Shown: piece after piece, positions 33,443-46,743 of the stretch
How the letters are laid out: every line of letters begins with the position of its first letter
Position numbering within the stretch: the first letter of the stretch is position 1
NCBI GenBank assembly: GCA_039720395.1
Contig: JBBPBK010000101.1
Coordinates: 1 to 64,000, forward strand
Reading direction: 5' to 3'
From: Liquidambar formosana
Taxonomy: Eukaryota > Streptophyta > Magnoliopsida > Saxifragales > Altingiaceae
DNA: 64,000 bases
Position numbers and translations under genes: made by a program
The notes under the pieces: generated by a model
Seen by the model: only the letters and a program-made list of their open reading frames with translations
The model's database searches: none
What the model was told of the DNA's origin: nothing

Positions 33443-35373
33443 TATCACACCCCATTTTTGTCACCTTATCTAACAACCATCATTTCATGTAAGTTTTTGT
33501 CTCATTTTTTAGTCTAGTCTTTTGTATTAAGTTTTTTTGGTATTGAAGATCATGTATATGAATTTTGGGTTGATTCGGAGTTAATTTCAATAGTTAACAA
33601 GAAATTTTGCAACTTTGAGGTCATTATCGTCTTTTAAGTCATATACTTTCCGTTTGACTTTGAAATGAGTCCTGAGTTGTTCCTTTGAGTTCATATTGAT
33701 ATATAGAGTCTATATATAGGTTCAATTTGATGAATTAATGGTTTAAAATCAATTCAGTTCATAATGGTTCAGGATGGCTATAAGACCGTCTCTTGGTTTA
33801 CTCAAATTGACTCATGTAACCTACTCAATTTACTTTTATTTAACTTCAATTGGGCTTTATTTACTTCCTAAACACGTTTTGAAAAGTTGAATTTTGATTT
33901 GGAAAGTATTTGCCTCAATCCTATGTGTAAACCCTAGTTTTGCAATGGTGGTGCACAATAGTTAGCTAACTTTGTAAAACCTAACTATGCACCTATGGTT
34001 AAGGGTCTTTGTCCTAAAATATATAAAAATGTGTTCCTTTTCAAAGTACGATCGTATTGGCTTTTATTTCGTCAAAATTGAACTTAATTTAACCCCTAAA
34101 AGACTTCTGGAAGACAAAGGAGTCTAAACCGAAACAAGCTAATGGAGCCCTTCGGGTAACCGTCCAAGCCTAGACGATCGCCCAGGGTCTTTGTCTTTGT
34201 TTAGATTTTCACCTCTCTCTCCTTCTCTGGATGGATTCCTCCACCTTTACAAGTTGTTTCCTTCTAAAATTAGGTAACTTTGAGTTATTTAAGCACGAAA
34301 AGAGTCTCTAATAGCCTTAGGATCATTATTTAATGAATTAATTTTAGCTATTGGTTATTAAGTCAGTCCCCTATATAAAGGACATTTTATTCAGCACATA
34401 TGGAGGCCACAAGAGCACTTTATACTTAGAGAGAGAGGAAGCAATGAAATTGAGAGTTAAAAAAATCAAAGAGAGGTTTGCTAGCCCTAAGAAGAAAGAG
34501 AAGAAGAATTTTAAAGGCAAGAGAAGCTTTACAAGAGGTAAACTCTTCTTTTAATTTCTAGAATTAGGGTTTCTTCTTCTTCTTCTTCTTCTTCTATGAT
34601 AGTTTTAATGTATGTAGTAGCTCTGCAAATCGATTAAAGCTAATGCTTTTGTGATATTATATGTATGATTTTAGGATAGTTCATGATTTAATATGCTTAA
34701 GAATCCTTAGTTTACTAAGGTTTTGAAGGCATTATCCTTTTTATCCTTTCAAGTCATGCATGTTCCATATGGCTTATTTGCAGTGATGATTATCATGAGT
34801 TAATGCTTTTGTTAGTTAATATATATGATATTCATGATATTCATGATAGTTTGAGTATGTTTTAGGGTTGGTTCATGCGTTATTATGCATAATTGTGGGA
34901 TTAGGGTTTCTGTTATCTTTTATTTTATGCAAGTTTCATATAACATGTTTAACATAGCTTTCTAAGTCGTTGCTCATCATGGTTGTTCTATATATGTTAC
35001 ATGTAGTTGAATCATGCTAAGTTTGCATTCATATAGCAAATTTTTTAGGATTTTTGGAGACATCATCCTTTTTTAAAGATAATTATCCTTTTTAGATGAT
35101 AGGGTTTTGCGTGAGGGTATTTGGGAATGTATTTAATCATGTAATCACTTCTAATATGTTCTAAATTAAGTATATATTTTACCTAGGATATGTTGATGGA
35201 ACCTTCACAAGAGGTGATTTCCACGCAAAATTATCTTAGGATAATTTTGCTTAAGAAAGCTTGCCATAAAAAGGCACTTTTTCATGTTTTACATAAAATA
35301 TCATATTTTTGTCTTGAGTTTGCTTTGTTTACATGCTTAATGATATTATTTGATATTTTCATGATTATTATAG

Positions 35374-35409
<36 letters not shown>

Positions 35410-36455
35410 ATTTTTTCATAGTTTTGTGCATGCAGACTAGGTCTTTGCATGTAGAAGCATATTAGGGTCTTTGTTATTCTTTGATTTTTGTCTTTTGCAT
35501 CATTATTGGGATAATTTTAGGTCTTGATATATTCTATCCAGATTTAATAATTATCATTGTGGTGATATTTTGAGTACATAAATGGAAAATTATGAGTTTA
35601 GCATGTGCAATTATCCCATAGAAAGTGGACTGATTATTTTTTGTTATTACAAATAGAAAGTTTGCAAACATAGTGATTACCTTATGAAATAGGGTGATTA
35701 TTTGACAGGTCGTGAATGGTAAACATGATGGCTGTAGAAAATACCATTTTCTCTCTTTATTCTTTATCTTCTCCTTCTAAGGGTTATTTCCTAATAGAAG
35801 GATATGGTGAATTTTAGGGTTTCCTTTCACCCCTTTTCAAAAAGTTTCCATCTTTCATTGAAATACCATATTGAGAATCATTTGTCTTTGGAAATCCTTT
35901 ATATTTAATGAAATGAAACTTAGGGTTTACCATAAGTCACAATTAGGCTATAACCCTATTCTAATCTAACTACGTGAACTTTGATCCTTATACGTTCAAT
36001 ACAAGATACGTAGGCACTTAATTGATGTTCAAGTCCGCCCTAGGAAAACCTAAGTATCTTAGGTTTTTCTTTTTCTTTTATTTTATTCTTTTATCTTATA
36101 TAATCGCTAGTAGAGTAAGATGAATTTATCCATCACATATGATTGCTAGAAGAATAGGATGAATTTATGATTGATATGCATGCTGTATTTTATTAATTGA
36201 TATTGATTTGCATGTGTTTAAGTCATTAAATTAGCCCAATTAAATTAAAAGACCAACTCGGGCAATGTGGGTACTTATGGGCTTAGTCCAGTACCTTCCC
36301 ACATCGTAACTTAGCCCCCGAATCCAATTTTTTGGTTTTATAGACTTTGCCTTTTCTTTCAAAATGGAGTCATGAGGTTCTTGGAAATAAAACATTTTAG
36401 TGTTTTCCTCTTTTCCTTAAAAAATGAGGTAGCAACTCTTTTGTTTTTACATGTG

Positions 36456-39131
36456 TGTCACACCCCATTTTTGTCACCTTAGCTAGGACACATCATTTCA
36501 TGTAGGATTTTGAGTCCTTTTTGAGTCTAGTCTTTTGCATTGAGTTTCTATGGCATTGAATATCATGTGTATGAATTTTGAAGCGATTTGGAGTTCATTT
36601 CGATAGTCAATAAGAACTTTTGCGACTTTAAGGGCATAATCGTCTTTTAAGCCGTATATTTTCCATTTGACTTTGGAATGAATCCCGAGTCATTCCCATG
36701 AGTTCATATGAGTATATAGAATCCATATATAGGTTCAATTTCATGAATTAATGGTTTAAGATCAATTCGGCTCGTAATGGTTCGGGTTGGCTAAAAGACC
36801 CTTTCTTGGTTTGCTCAAATTGACTCATAAGACCCAATCAATTTTCTCTCATTTAACTTCAATTGGGCTTTATTTATGTCCTAAACATGTTTAGAAAGAT
36901 CAATTTTCGATTGGGAAAGCATTCGGTTCGACCTTGTGTACAAACCCAGCTTAGCGACGGTGAAGCACCATGGTTAACCACCTTTGTAAAACCCAACCAT
37001 GCACCCATGGTTGAGGATTTTTGTCCCAAAATACTTAAAAATGTGTTCCCCTTCGAAACACGGTCGTTTTGGCTTTTATTTCGTCAAAATCGGACTTAAT
37101 TTGAGCATTTTAGGACTTCTACAGCAAGTGGTAGTCAAAACCGGAGAAAAAATAGAGGACCCTCGGGTAACCGTCCGGGGCTGGACAGTCAGCCGTCCAA
37201 GCCCAGACGGCTAACCGTCCAGGGCAAGTTGGTCACCCGAGAGAATCCTACTTTAACTCAAACTCTGACTCTTCTTTCCCTCTTTTGACGGTTTCCTCCG
37301 CCAAAACAACTTGTCTGAGCCTAGGAGTGTGTAGGTTTGAGTTGTTTGAGCACCAAGAGAGTCTCTAATAGCCCTAGGATCATTATTTAATGAATTAATC
37401 CTAGCCATTGGTTTAGGGGGTCAGTTCTCTATATAAAGGACATGATATTCAGCACGTAAGGGAGGTTAATTGCACTTTACACTTAGAGAGAGAGGGAGCT
37501 ACGAGTTTGGAGAGCTAGAAGGACTTCAAGAGGAGACTCTTCAACCCCAAGCAAGCAAGGCAACAAGAGGATTGAAGACAAGGAAGAGTCTACAAGAGGT
37601 AAGCCTATCCCTTTTATGCTGAACATGAATTCCTGCTTCTTCTTCTTCTCTTTCTTCTTCTCCTTCTAGGATAGTTGTGGTGCATGCAATTGTTCTTCTT
37701 ATGGATGGAATTCAATGTTTATGTGATGTTATATGAATGATTTTAGGATAGTTCATGGCTTTATATGCTTGATAATCCCTGGTTTACCAAGGATTTGATA
37801 GCCTTATTCGTTCTATCTTCTTAAATCATGCATAGTTCACATGTTTAGGTTGCTGTGATTGTTATCATGAGTTGATGTTCCTGTTAGTCAATATATGCTA
37901 TATGAATGATATTCATGATAATTTGAGCATATCTTAGAGTCGTTTCATAGGTTTTAATCCATAGTTGTGAGATTAGGGTTTCGATAACCCTGAAATCGCG
38001 TACGTCTTATACAGCATGTTTAGCTTAGTTTTTTGGGTTGTTGCTCATCATAATCATTCTATATATGCTGCATATAGTTGAATCATGCTAGGTTTGCATT
38101 CATGTTAGTGTGTCTTTGATAGGTTTTTTATGCATATTAGTCGAGTCATTGCATGTAGGATTGAGTTAGAGTCCTTAGTTATTCATTATTCTTGTTGTTT
38201 GCATGATAAATGGATGATTTTAGGCCTAGTCAAGGTTCTGTCCAGATTAGTATATTGCTTTCTTTGCATGATTTTGTGCACTTGTAAGGGTGCGAACAGG
38301 TACAATGCTTGTCCTATTGCAAATAGGCTGCTATGGTCTGAAATGGCTAATGCTAGGAGCTTGTGCGCTCAGGTAAGTAGGGTTTGAAGGTGCCCCAATT
38401 CACCTTTCTTTTTCTTTCTTTTCTCTTCTCCCTCCTAGGGTTACTTCTTAATACAAGCTTATGGTAATTATCAAAGGTTTCCTTCAATAACAAATTCTGG
38501 TTTTTATCAAAGTTTTCCTCTTGTGGAAGTTTTCAATTTTGAATTATTCGATACCTTTTCAAATAAGGAAGCCTAGGGTTTTTACCATAGGTTTGTATTA
38601 GGTTGTAACCCTATTCTTTTCGAATTACGTGGACTTTGATCCATGTATTTCGTTGCATGGTACATAGGCGCTCTTCGTGAGGCTCAAGTCCGTTCTAGGA
38701 TCCAAGTATCCTAGACTTTTTTCTTTTCTTTTCTTTTTTCTGTTTTGTTTTATTTGAGTGATTGTGCATGAGATGATTGGATGAAATATATGATATGCAT
38801 GCTGCCTTGTGATGATATATGTTGATATTTGAGTGAAAAAGATCTTAAGTTAGCCCAATTAAATTAAGAGACCAACTCGGGCGATGTGGGTGCCTATGGG
38901 TTTTTGCCCAGAACCTTCCCACGTCGTAACTTAGCCCCCGGATCCAATTTTCTGGTTTCAAAGACTTTGCTTTTCCTTTAATGGAGTCATGTGGTTTTGA
39001 AAATAAAACATTTTTGTGGTTTTCCTCTTTTCCCTAAAAATGAGGTGGCGACTCCTTTCTTGTTTGTTGTCTTTAAACCGCTTATATTTTTTGCCAAACC
39101 CTTGTGGGCCGCGCTTTTTCGTGGGTTCACA
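36456..39131 (+). mobile_element. Solo LTR D, 2.7 kb, inserted in LTR E
   Basis: It starts TGTCACACCCCATTTTTG and ends GTGGGTTCACA, with the exact duplication atgtg at 36451-36455 and 39132-39136. It carries the box ctcgggtaaccgtcc (37162-37176), two further ccgtcc/ggacgg-type inverted boxes up to about 37240, and a TATA box ctatataaag at 37429-37438. Near the inner end is gaggtggcgactcc (about 39041), shared with all members of this family. No internal region is present. Confidence 0.88.
37162..37245. promoter_or_regulatory. GC-rich inverted-box cluster upstream of the TATA of LTR D
   Basis: Alternating blocks gtaaccgtcc, ctggacagtc, agccgtcc, agacggct, aaccgtcc and ggtcacccga can pair in several ways. 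The outer pair tcgggtaacc / ggtcacccga encloses about 60 bp. It lies about 185-265 bp before the TATA box. Confidence 0.55.
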
Positions 39132-39170
39132 ATGTGATCTTGTGGGCCATTTTCCTAGGCTCATATAAGC

Positions 39171-39373
39171 ATGTTTAGGTTGTTACTATAAATTTTTTGT
39201 GATGATTTTACATGATTCATGATATTATTTTCGTGACATGAATATGTGGGTTTGATATAATGGCATTTGTTGCTAGTTATGAAAAGGATATTACAACTTT
39301 CTCAAAACACTATTAAGAAGATATTATAGCATTTGTTACTAGCTATTAAAAGAATACTATAGCATTCTTTGAA
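39171..39373. other. Junction of LTR G and CACTA sequence
   Basis: 39171 to about 39240 continues LTR G. From about 39255 there are atagcattt-gtta-tagctattaaaag-like motifs that recur at 39325, 39356, 39385, 39493 and, inverted, at the far CACTA end near 63650-63710. The subterminal repeats therefore begin before the recognisable CACTA terminus at 39374. Confidence 0.45.
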
Positions 39374-39403
39374 CACTACGAAAAATATATAATAGCATTA
39401 ATA

Positions 39404-40390
39404 ACAATGTTCGCCCATTATGAAGGTGATATGATAACATCCTCTATTAGTTATTAAAAGGAGCTTATAACTTTTTCTACATGTTATTAATACACTATAG
39501 CATTTCTTACATTCTATAAAAATGGTATAATGTTTTTGAATGCTATATGCTCTTAAAAAGATCCAATATATCATTTTTTGAACACCATGAAAAACTATCA
39601 ACGTTCAAATGTAACCTCATTATAATACATTAATGAAGTAAACTAATATAAAAAATGACAACATAGTAAATTAAAAAACACAATAAATAGTCTTCCATAA
39701 CGAAAAATAGACATGCCAATACATTCTATCCCATCAAGTAAGTCAATACGTGAAGATAGATCCAAATAACAATAATAAAAACCCCACAATTCATATCCAA
39801 AAGATAATTTCATATATGTCTTCTTGTCCAACATAAAAAGAAAAGAAAACCATAATCTATTACCAACTAAAAAAACCAATAAGGGGAAAGGAAAAAAAAA
39901 TAAAAATAAATAAATAAATAAAAAACCCCTTCATGATTATGAGCCATGCTAACCTATGCAACAACCTTTTAACATATCCATTCTTGAGACCTACATGTAC
40001 AACAATTTTTATATACATAAGAAAAGTTAGACTAGGTTGGGGAAAAAAAAACAATATAAAAATAACACTACAATCTCCACAATAACATAATTTATCAAAA
40101 AAAGAAAAACAATAGTTTACGGTTTTATTTCAAAACTTCACTTTAAAAAATTTTAAAAAAATTACCATCCTTATTATATTTCATTTTTTGTTCCATTATT
40201 AATTACACATCACATGAAAACATTAAAAAAATAATAATAATAATAAAAATAAAAATAAAACATTAAAAAAATTATGACATCTAAAGTTTTCAAAACACCA
40301 TAAGTAGAAGGTTGTCACAGGTAGGCTAACTTTGGCATCTAAGTCTGCCTACCCAACGACCAGGCATTGGACTCTCTGTATTTGTACATC
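39404..40390. other. CACTA non-coding terminal region
   Basis: Subterminal repeats up to about 39600 are followed by AT-rich sequence with AAAT and AAT microsatellites (39895-39925 and 40228-40262). No gene is seen. Confidence 0.5.
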
Positions 40391-43200
40391 ACTGGTGTGA
40401 ACCCTAAAAACTGGCTCACATGGATTGAAAAGAAATAGTTTGAAAAAGAAAAAGGAGTCGCTACCTTATTTTTTAAAGGAAACAAGGAAAACCCTAAAAC
40501 CATTTTGTTTTAAAGAAAACAATTGAAAAGACTCCATGTTTAAAAAAGAAAGGAAAAAAACTAGTCTTCTTGAAAACCAAAGAAACTAGGGATTCGAATG
40601 CTAAGTTATGACATGGGAAGGTTCTAAGCGAAGCCTATAGGCACCCATGTCACCCTTTCAGTCTCTTAGTTTATTTGGGCTAAATTAAAGTCCTTTAATA
40701 CCAAAAATCAGCATATATATCATCACAAGACAGCATGCATATCATCCATTCATCCATTCACATAATTGAATAAAATAAAGAAAAGAAAGAAAAACTAGGA
40801 TACTTGGAACCTAGGGCGGACTTGAACCTCAAAGTGAGCACCTACGTACCATGCATAAAAATAAATAGATCAAAGTTCACGTAGTATGAAAAGAATAGGG
40901 TTACAACCTAATACTAGTAAAAACCCTAAGTTTCCTTATTTGAAAAGATGGAAAATTTATTAAGTAAACCAAGCTTGAAAACTTCCACAGGATGGAGACT
41001 TTGAGAAAAAGATATTTATTTGACAAGGAAACCCTTGGTAATCACCATATTTCCATATTAGGAAGTAACCCTAAATAGAGAGAAAAGAAAGTTTAGGGAA
41101 GAAAGTTAGGGCACTTTCATACCCTACTTACCTTGTGTAATTTACTCCAAGCAATAGCAAATTTAAGCAATAGCAGCCTTATTTGCAATAAAGCAATTAT
41201 CACACCTATTTGCACCCTTACACGTACTCAAAACAAAGCAAAAAGAACAAAATACAAATCTGGACAGAATAGTATTAAGCCCTAAAATCATCCACTAATC
41301 ATGCAAATAACACAACTAATGAATAAGCACAAACTCTAATGCAATCCTAATACCATGACATGCATAAAACCCCTAGAAATCCACAGATATGAATGCAAAA
41401 AATTATCATAGTTATTCTATATGTGATAAATATATGACAACCATGAAGAAAAGCTAAACAAAGATCCTAATTTAGCATGTGTGAACCCCGAAAATTGGGC
41501 CCATGAGGGATTGAAAAGAGAGATTGGGTTTTGAAAACAAAAAAGGAGTCACCACCTTATTTTTTAAAGGAAACAAGGAAAACCCTAAAAAATCAATTTG
41601 TTTTAAGAAAACAATTTGAATGACTCCATGTTTAAAAAAAAGAAAGGCAAACAGTCTTTTGGAAACCAAAGAAATCGGGGATTCGGAGGCTAAGTTATGA
41701 CATGAGAAGGTTCTAGGCAAAGCCTATAGGCACCCATGTCACCCTTTCGGTCTCTCAGTTCATTTGGGCTAAATTAAGATCTTTTCATACAAAAATCAAC
41801 AAGTATATCATCACAAGATAGCATGCATATCATATATTTCATTCATCCATCCATGCATAATAAACACATAAAAACAGAAAATAAAGAAAAACAAAACAAA
41901 ACAAAAAAGAAACCTAGGATGCTTGGATCCTAGAACGGACTTGAGCCTCACGAAGAGCGCCTACGTACCATGCAACGAAATACATGGATCAAAGTCCACG
42001 TAGTTCGATTAGAACTAGGGTTAAGACTTAATATAAACCTATGGTTAAAACCCTAGGTTTCCTTATTTGACCAAAAGAGTTGAATTTGATAGAAAGTTTT
42101 ATTTTGGAAAGAAATCCACAAAATGGAAACCTTAATAAAAACCAGAATTTTATGGGTTAAGGAAACCCTTGATTAGAACCATAGGATCATATTAAAAATT
42201 AACCCTAAAGAGGGAGAAGAGAGACAATAAGGAAGAGAGGTGAATTGGGGCACCTTCATACCCACTTACCTGAGCGCAATTGCTCCAAACATTAGCCATT
42301 TCATGCATTGGCAGCCCTATTTGCCATAGGACAATTACCACACCTATTTGCACCCTTACACGTGCTCAAAACCATGCAAAAATGATGATATGCAAATCTG
42401 GACAGAATAGTATTAAGGCCTAAAATCATCTACTAAGCATGCTAACAGCAAAAACAGCAAACTTTCATAAGCCCTAACACAATCCTAGAACCATATCATG
42501 CATATAAACCCTAAAACATACTAACATGCATGCAAAAATATCATATTTACTCCATATGAAAAACATACACAGCAAACATGAAGAAAATCCAATGAAAAGA
42601 CCTACTTTAACATGCTGTATAAAAACAAACACAAAACAAAGACTCTAAAACCCTAAACTCACAAATATGCTTGAAAACATACAAAACAAACTTCACACAT
42701 ACTAAAATAAACCTAAACAGAACCTAAATCATGCATATTAATTAACTAAAGCAATAAAACATGACAATAAACCTAAGACTAACATGCAATAACACTAATC
42801 CTAGCATAAGGACAACAGGAGCACAAGAATCATAACTATGCATTGGAACCTATGAACTAACTCTAAAGCATGCAAAACTCATCATGAACATCATCAATAT
42901 CACATGTATTACCTAATAGAAACTTCAATTCATGGTAGAAATTACAAGCATTACATGCAATAGAGCTATTCTTACATGATACCTTTGTTTAAGCTTGAAC
43001 AGAAAAGAGGAATACCTTAGAGAGAGCCTTCCTTGCTGCTGTATGAACTCCCTCTTGCTCTTGTGGATGTCTTCAACCAATGTTCTTCAAGGCTACAGCA
43101 AGAACTCCAGCTCTCCTTCAAGTCTCTCTCTCTTATTCTCTCTCAAACACTCAAGTTTTAATGCATAAAAGTCGCTCCCCTTGTGCTGAAGCATAGGGGG

Positions 43201-43209
43201 TATTTATAG
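43201..43209 (-). promoter_or_regulatory. TATA box of LTR A
   Basis: Plus strand tatttatag reads CTATAAATA on the transcribed strand. A pyrimidine/purine-rich leader and the conserved taatgcataaaag block follow it. LTR B has the same string at 44624-44632. Confidence 0.6.
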
Positions 43210-43407
43210 AGTTTCATTAGGATTAACCAATGGCTAGGATTAAAACCCTAAAAATTAATCCAAGGGCTATTAGAGACCCCCTTGGGGCTTAAGTAACTCA
43301 GAAGTTACCAAAAATTAGAAGGAAACCCGTCCAAAAGAGTCCTGGTACGTCAAAATAGGCAAGAGTCCGCTTCAGCAAGGAATCATAGTGAAAATAGGAA
43401 AGTGGTC

Positions 43408-43485
43408 TCGGGTGACCACCCAAGGCTGGGCGGCTAGCCACCTGGGCCCAGGCGGCTAGCCGCCCAGGCTTGGGTGGTCACCCGA
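43408..43485. promoter_or_regulatory. 78-bp near-perfect GC-rich palindrome in LTR A
   Basis: Arms 43408-43439 and 43454-43485 pair over 32 bp with one mismatch. The centre CCTGGGCCCAGG (43441-43452) is itself a perfect palindrome, with only the A/C pair next to it unmatched. Within the arms CGGCTAGCCG-like and GGGTGACCACCC-like sub-palindromes occur. It lies about 200-280 bp upstream of the TATA box on the transcribed strand. Confidence 0.9.
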
Positions 43486-45580
43486 GCCCACTTCTAATTT
43501 TTTGTCTATTCTGCCTCATTTCCCTTCTAGAAGTGTTTCAGGAGGCAAATTAACTCCGATTTTGATGAAACAAAAGCCAAAACGACCGTGTTTCGATGAG
43601 GAATATGTTTTTGAATATTTTGGGGTGAAAACCACTAACCATGGGGGTATGGTTAGGTTTGAACAAGGCGGTTAACCACTATGCTCTACCTTTGCTAAGC
43701 ATAGGCATGCACATAGGGTCAAACCAAACACTTTCCATATCAAAATTGAACTTTATAAAACACTTTTGGGAGTAAAATGATGACTAATGAAAGTCAATTT
43801 GAAAAGATTTGATTGATAATTGTGAGTCAATTAGAGCTAACCCAAAGAAGGGTCAATTAACCAACTTGAACTGTATCGAGCCATTTTAATCCTGAGCCAT
43901 TGTTTCATCAAATTGAACCTAGAAATTCCTCTTATGCATCCATATGAACTCCAATTGACAATTTGGAGATCATTCCAAGGTCAAATGAAAAGTTTGGGAC
44001 TTAAAAGACGATTATGCCCCTCAAGTCACAAAAGCTCTTATTATCCCTCAAGATCAACTCCAATTTGAACCAAAATTCATACCCATTGTCCTTGTGACTC
44101 TAGAAACCTAATGCAAGTGACTAGACTCAAAAACAAAAAAAAAACATGCATGAAATGATGAGCCCTTGTAAAGTGGTGCAAAAATGGGGTGTGACAGCAT
44201 GCTATATGAAACTAACCTAAAACAAGGACAATGGAAACCCTAAACACATAATCATGCATTAAATCCTATAAAATAACTTTAAAACATGCATAACTCATGA
44301 TGAATAGCATTTATTTTATATATATTAACTAACAAAAGCATTAATACATGATAAAAATCCTAACTTTAGCATGCCTTAGGCTTATTCTATAAGAAACCCT
44401 AGTTTAAACAGTAATAGAGGAGGTATTTACCTTAGAAAAACTTCTTTTGGTGCTATAGAAACTCTCTCTTGCTCTTGTGAATGATTTGAATCAAGCTTCT
44501 TCAAGGCCACAACAAAAACTCTAACTCTCCTTTAGAATTTTCTCTCTTATTTTCTCTTAGAACTTAGGTTTAATGCATAAAAGTAACTCCTAGTTGCCTC
44601 CCCAATGCTGAAGCATAGTGGGGTATTTATAGAGTTTAATTAGGATAAATCAATGGTTAGGATTAAAACCCTAAAAATTAATCCAAGGGTTATTAGAGAC
44701 TCCCTTGGTGCTTAAGGAATTCAAAAATTACCAAAAATTAGAAGGAAAGTCATTCAAAAGAGTCTTGGTCTGTCAAAATTGGAAAAAAAATCCCGTTTTA
44801 GCACAAAAATAGGGAAGTGGTCTTAGGTGACCACCAGGCCTTGGGTGGTTACCCGAGCCCGCTTCAGCTTTTTTACTCTTTTTCGAACTCCCTTCCTTCT
44901 ACGAGTGTTTTAGGGGTCAAATTAACTCCAATTTTGATAATAAAAAAAAATAAAAGTCAAAATGACCGTGTTTCGATGAGGAATACATTTTTAAAGATTT
45001 TAGGGTGAAAACCACTAACTATGGGTGTATGGTTAGGTTTTATAAAGGCGGTTAACCGCTATGCACTACTATTACAAAGCATAGGTATGCATATAGGATT
45101 GAACCAAATGCTTTCCAAACCAAAATTAAACATTCCAAAAAACTTTTAGGGATAAAATAAAGACTAATTAAAGTCAATTTGAGAAGAATTTATTGGTAAT
45201 TATGAGTCGATTTGAGCTAACCCGAAGTTGGTTAATTAACCAACTTGAACCATATTGAGCCATTTTAAACCTGAGCCATTGATTCATTAAATTGAACCTA
45301 GAAATACCTCATATGCATCAATATGAACTCCAATTGAAAATTTAGAGATCGTTTCAAGGTCAAATGAAAAGTTTGTGACTTAAAAAACGATTATTCTCCT
45401 CAAGTTACAAAAGCTCTTATTAACCCTCAAGATCAACTCCAAATTGAACCAAAATTCATATCCATTATCCTTTTGACTTTAGAAAACTAAGGCAAGTGAC
45501 TAGACTAAAAAACAAAACAAAGACCTACATGGAATGACAAACCCTAGTGAAGTGGTGCAAAAATGGGGTGTGACAACTGG

Positions 45581-45997
45581 CAGTGGCAGTTAGTGTTTTA
45601 GTCAAAGTAAGATTTCACTACTGCCTAGGAAAAAAATTGAAATCAGTTTACAAAAAATATCATGAAAATATAAACAACAATTGATGCTAAACACTGATGT
45701 GAGCCATAGCCTCTGGCTTTCTTATCTACTACTATATTATTTCATGTATTCTTATAATATATATATATATATACACAAACACCCAAACATAAAACTTTAC
45801 CATCAGAAAACAAGAAGAAACAGCAGCTAAGCCAAATATAAACCCCAAAACAACCTCCCAAATAGCTAAAATGAGCCCCTGATAACCTAACTTTCAACAA
45901 AATAAAGGACACCAACTCTAATAACTTTAAGGTTGCCCTTACACTCAAGAACAAAATAAAACTTAACGTATCTAAATTTTGCTTTAAATAATTAGGG

Positions 45998-46031
<34 letters not shown>

Positions 46032-46740
46032 CTTACAAGCTTAATTTTGGCCAATACTAGGGCCTTCCCACCTCTCCTGAGAGCTTCTACAAGAATTAAA
46101 AATACAAAGCTAATGCAAAAAAAAAAAAAAAAAAAAAACCTTATCAAATCAGAACAAAGATGAAACTTTATCTAATTTCATAACTCCATATCAACATAAG
46201 CAAATAGACTTTACAATCACATATGCTGGGGAGGAGTAAGATATTATTAAATGCTAATGATATAGTTTTGTAAGAAAAATTTCACTTTTATACTTTGACC
46301 TCTTTGAAGGGCTAAGCAAACTATGCCCGCATTCAATTGCACTTTCTAGATACTACATTGGGCAGGAAAACATTTTCAATCTTCCTTTACAGACATATGA
46401 TGAAAACTATAGTATTGAAGCCAATATATTAACAAAAGGTTTTAGTACTCTGAAATAATCTCAAACATTGAAAAGATAGGTGTCAATAAAATAGCAAAGA
46501 CCAATGATAAAAAAAGTGACAAATAGAAAGTGAGAGAAAGAGAAAGGGAGGTGGGAAAAAATACTACAAACTACTAAAAGGAGTGAAGAAGATAAATAAT
46601 AGGATCATAATATATTGTAAATACATGCACAAAAAACTAATACATCAACCCATAATCACAGCCCATTAGAGCATATTCAGCATCTTTTGCGGGATAGTTG
46701 TTCAAGTAGGAATTAATAACAAAGGAATAGCATTTATTAC
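45581..46740. other. CACTA non-coding sequence between LTR B and the Tnp1-like remnant
   Basis: It contains an AT run (about 45759-45774), a (GA)n microsatellite of about 30 bp (45998-46027) and an A run (about 46117-46138). No gene is seen. Confidence 0.4.
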
Positions 46741-46743
46741 ACA

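Larger units (their letters stand above)
33443..39165 (+). mobile_element. Solo LTR E, old, itself split by solo LTR D
   Basis: It starts TATCACACCCCATTTTTG and ends GGCTCATA. These are the family ends TGTCACACC and GGTTCACA after transitions of the C/T and G/A type. The flanks caagc (33438-33442) and taagc (39166-39170) differ by one more such change. Without the insertion it is about 3.0 kb. It has a box ttcgggtaaccgtcc (34151-34165) and a TATA box ctatataaag at 34371-34380, then a purine-rich leader. A CTT microsatellite lies at about 34568-34594 and a T run of about 30 bases at 35377-35407. Confidence 0.75.
41480..44196 (-). mobile_element. Solo LTR A, 2.7 kb, nested in LTR B
   Basis: It runs from TGTGAACCCC (41480) to GGGGTGTGACA (44196), the family ends in minus orientation. 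The exact duplication gcatg lies at 41475-41479 and 44197-44201. Outside it, LTR B sequence continues without loss. The TATA box is at 43201-43209 (minus) and a 78-bp palindrome lies upstream of it. The family motif ggagtcaccacc is near 41544. Confidence 0.9.
40396..45575 (-). mobile_element. Solo LTR B, split by solo LTR A
   Basis: On the transcribed (minus) strand it starts TGTCACACCCCATTTTTG at 45575 and ends GGGTTCACA at 40396. The exact duplication actgg lies at 40391-40395 and 45576-45580. Without LTR A it is about 2.46 kb. The TATA box lies at 44624-44632 (minus CTATAAATA). The GC-rich box 44844-44857 lies 212 bp upstream and is shorter than in LTR A, with the centre of the palindrome lost. 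Confidence 0.88.

Noticed and set aside
45742..46032. 96-codon minus-strand frame starting with Ser-Leu repeats
   Set aside because: The start is the (GA)n microsatellite and the rest is low-complexity.
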